From Candidatus Cloacimonadota bacterium (GTDB lineage: Bacteria > Cloacimonadota > Cloacimonadia > Cloacimonadales > Cloacimonadaceae): DNA of 5,881 nt. Location of the stretch: assembly GCA_027318525.1 (NCBI GenBank), contig DAHVPA010000119.1:1-5881 (forward strand), in the 5' to 3' direction. Positions 5,279 to 5,881 of this stretch are shown here, piece by piece. The translations under genes and the position numbers were made by a program. The notes beneath the pieces were generated by a model that was not told the DNA's origin, did no database searches, and was given only the letters and a program-made list of their open reading frames with translations. The first letter of the stretch is position 1, and every line of letters starts with the position of its first letter.

Positions 5279-5881
5279 TTATAACCAGTGAAAAGGACGG
5301 TAAAACCGCCAGCCATAGTTGTAATGAAGGACGACGACTGGTGCCTTATACCATTTGATGCGTTTCATGGAATAGGTGTTGATGGTGTGGCTGTCATGGT
5401 CAATCACGCCGCGCAGTTCCACATAGACGCGCTTGCCGTTGTTGCCATAACGGGCAACCAGTTTCCGGGCAAGGCGGTTACCCAGCCTGTCGAGATGATA
5501 ATAGACCTTGTCGCCATTGGCTTTGCGGATCATGACTCCATAACCTCTGTTCGGACAATCGTCAGAGCAATAGGAAGTATAGTCGTCAGGGTCTGAATCG
5601 TGCCCGTTCAGCAAACCACTGCTGCCATGCCTGTGCGTCATCCGTGAATTGGGGACGAGATAGCCTTCTAAATCGCGAATTTCATCCTGATAGGTAAAGC
5701 TGTAATAAAAGACAGGTCTGATGTAGGTATAACGCCAGGGACGCCAGTAATGCCGGTAAGGATGACTCCAGCTCACTCCGAACCAGGGTTCCGCACCATA
5801 CCAGTCATAGACGGGATAATAATAATAGCTGTCCACAAAGGGAGTCCAATAATTCCAATCGGAAAAATAGGTGATGCCGAA
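5279..5881 (-). CDS. Tyr/Trp-rich protein of unknown function, 5' end cut off by window
   Basis: The frame is open from the right edge to a stop at 5279 (200 visible residues). A GTG at 5836 could be read as a start, but it has no ribosome-binding site and the frame stays open for 15 more codons to the edge with the same aromatic composition, so the true start is probably outside. I do not recognise the family. Residues ~1-65 are strikingly aromatic (YYYYPVYDWYGAEPWFG and onward). Residues ~75-112 are hydrophilic with two cysteines (C105, C109), Asp and His. Residues ~113-177 look like a small beta-rich domain (GYGVMIRKANGDKVYYHLD, then RVYVELRGVID and INTYSMKRI). The tail is again aromatic, ending FHWL. 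By count, 28 Tyr and 10 Trp make 19% of the visible residues. Such composition is common in exported or surface proteins, but the signal peptide, if any, is not in view. It is followed by a strong terminator. Confidence 0.72.
   Translation of the reverse strand, partial: FGITYFSDWNYWTPFVDSYYYYPVYDWYGAEPWFGVSWSHPYRHYWRPWRYTYIRPVFYYSFTYQDEIRDLEGYLVPNSRMTHRHGSSGLLNGHDSDPDDYTSYCSDDCPNRGYGVMIRKANGDKVYYHLDRLGNRLARKLVARYGNNGKRVYVELRGVIDHDSHTINTYSMKRIKWYKAPVVVLHYNYGWRFYRPFHWL

Noticed and set aside
5834..5836. GTG as the true start of the Tyr/Trp-rich gene
   Set aside because: There is no Shine-Dalgarno sequence upstream, and the frame stays open to the window edge with the same aromatic-rich composition (FSDWNYWTPF).

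Overview
The window looks like a chromosomal segment from a bacterium of the FCB superphylum. My best guess is a Cloacimonadota-type anaerobe, but this rests only on gene families recalled from memory: a DUF5683 protein, a bacterial deoxyhypusine-synthase-like protein, a stand-alone PAS protein ending in MPHYVR, QueH, and a TPR protein running into a formylglycine-generating-enzyme (SUMF1) domain. Base composition is moderate, near half G+C by eye. There are no tRNA or rRNA genes, no CRISPR array and no recognisable insertion sequence. Every convincing gene is on the minus strand.

Read in the direction of transcription (right to left), the window opens with the 3' part of a Tyr/Trp-rich protein of unknown function (5279-5881), which runs off the right edge. 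It is closed by a strong intrinsic terminator at 5229-5256. A gene-free stretch of about 330 bases follows. It holds an 11-base imperfect tandem repeat that also builds a 12-bp inverted repeat, and an 11-bp inverted repeat about 200 bases apart.

A compact run of genes starts at 4942: acyl-CoA dehydrogenase, a small PAS-domain protein, the epoxyqueuosine reductase QueH, a deoxyhypusine-synthase-family protein, and a short DUF5683 protein with a signal-like N-terminus. The gaps are 20 bases or less or are overlaps (11 bases for PAS/queH, 1 base in a TGATG for DHS-like/DUF5683), so they are probably one transcript with translational coupling. After a 60-base gap comes a TTG-started gene that runs off the left edge. 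Its 473 visible residues hold TPR-like helices, a charged helical linker, and then the first ~33 residues of a SUMF1-type domain.

The functions are mixed: fatty-acyl or amino-acid-derived acyl-CoA oxidation, sensing, tRNA queuosine synthesis, an unknown NAD/polyamine-type reaction, and an envelope protein. The cluster does not form one obvious pathway. The least explained items are the bacterial DHS-like enzyme next to queH, the TPR-SUMF1 fusion, the Tyr/Trp-rich protein, and the repeat structure in the intergenic region.
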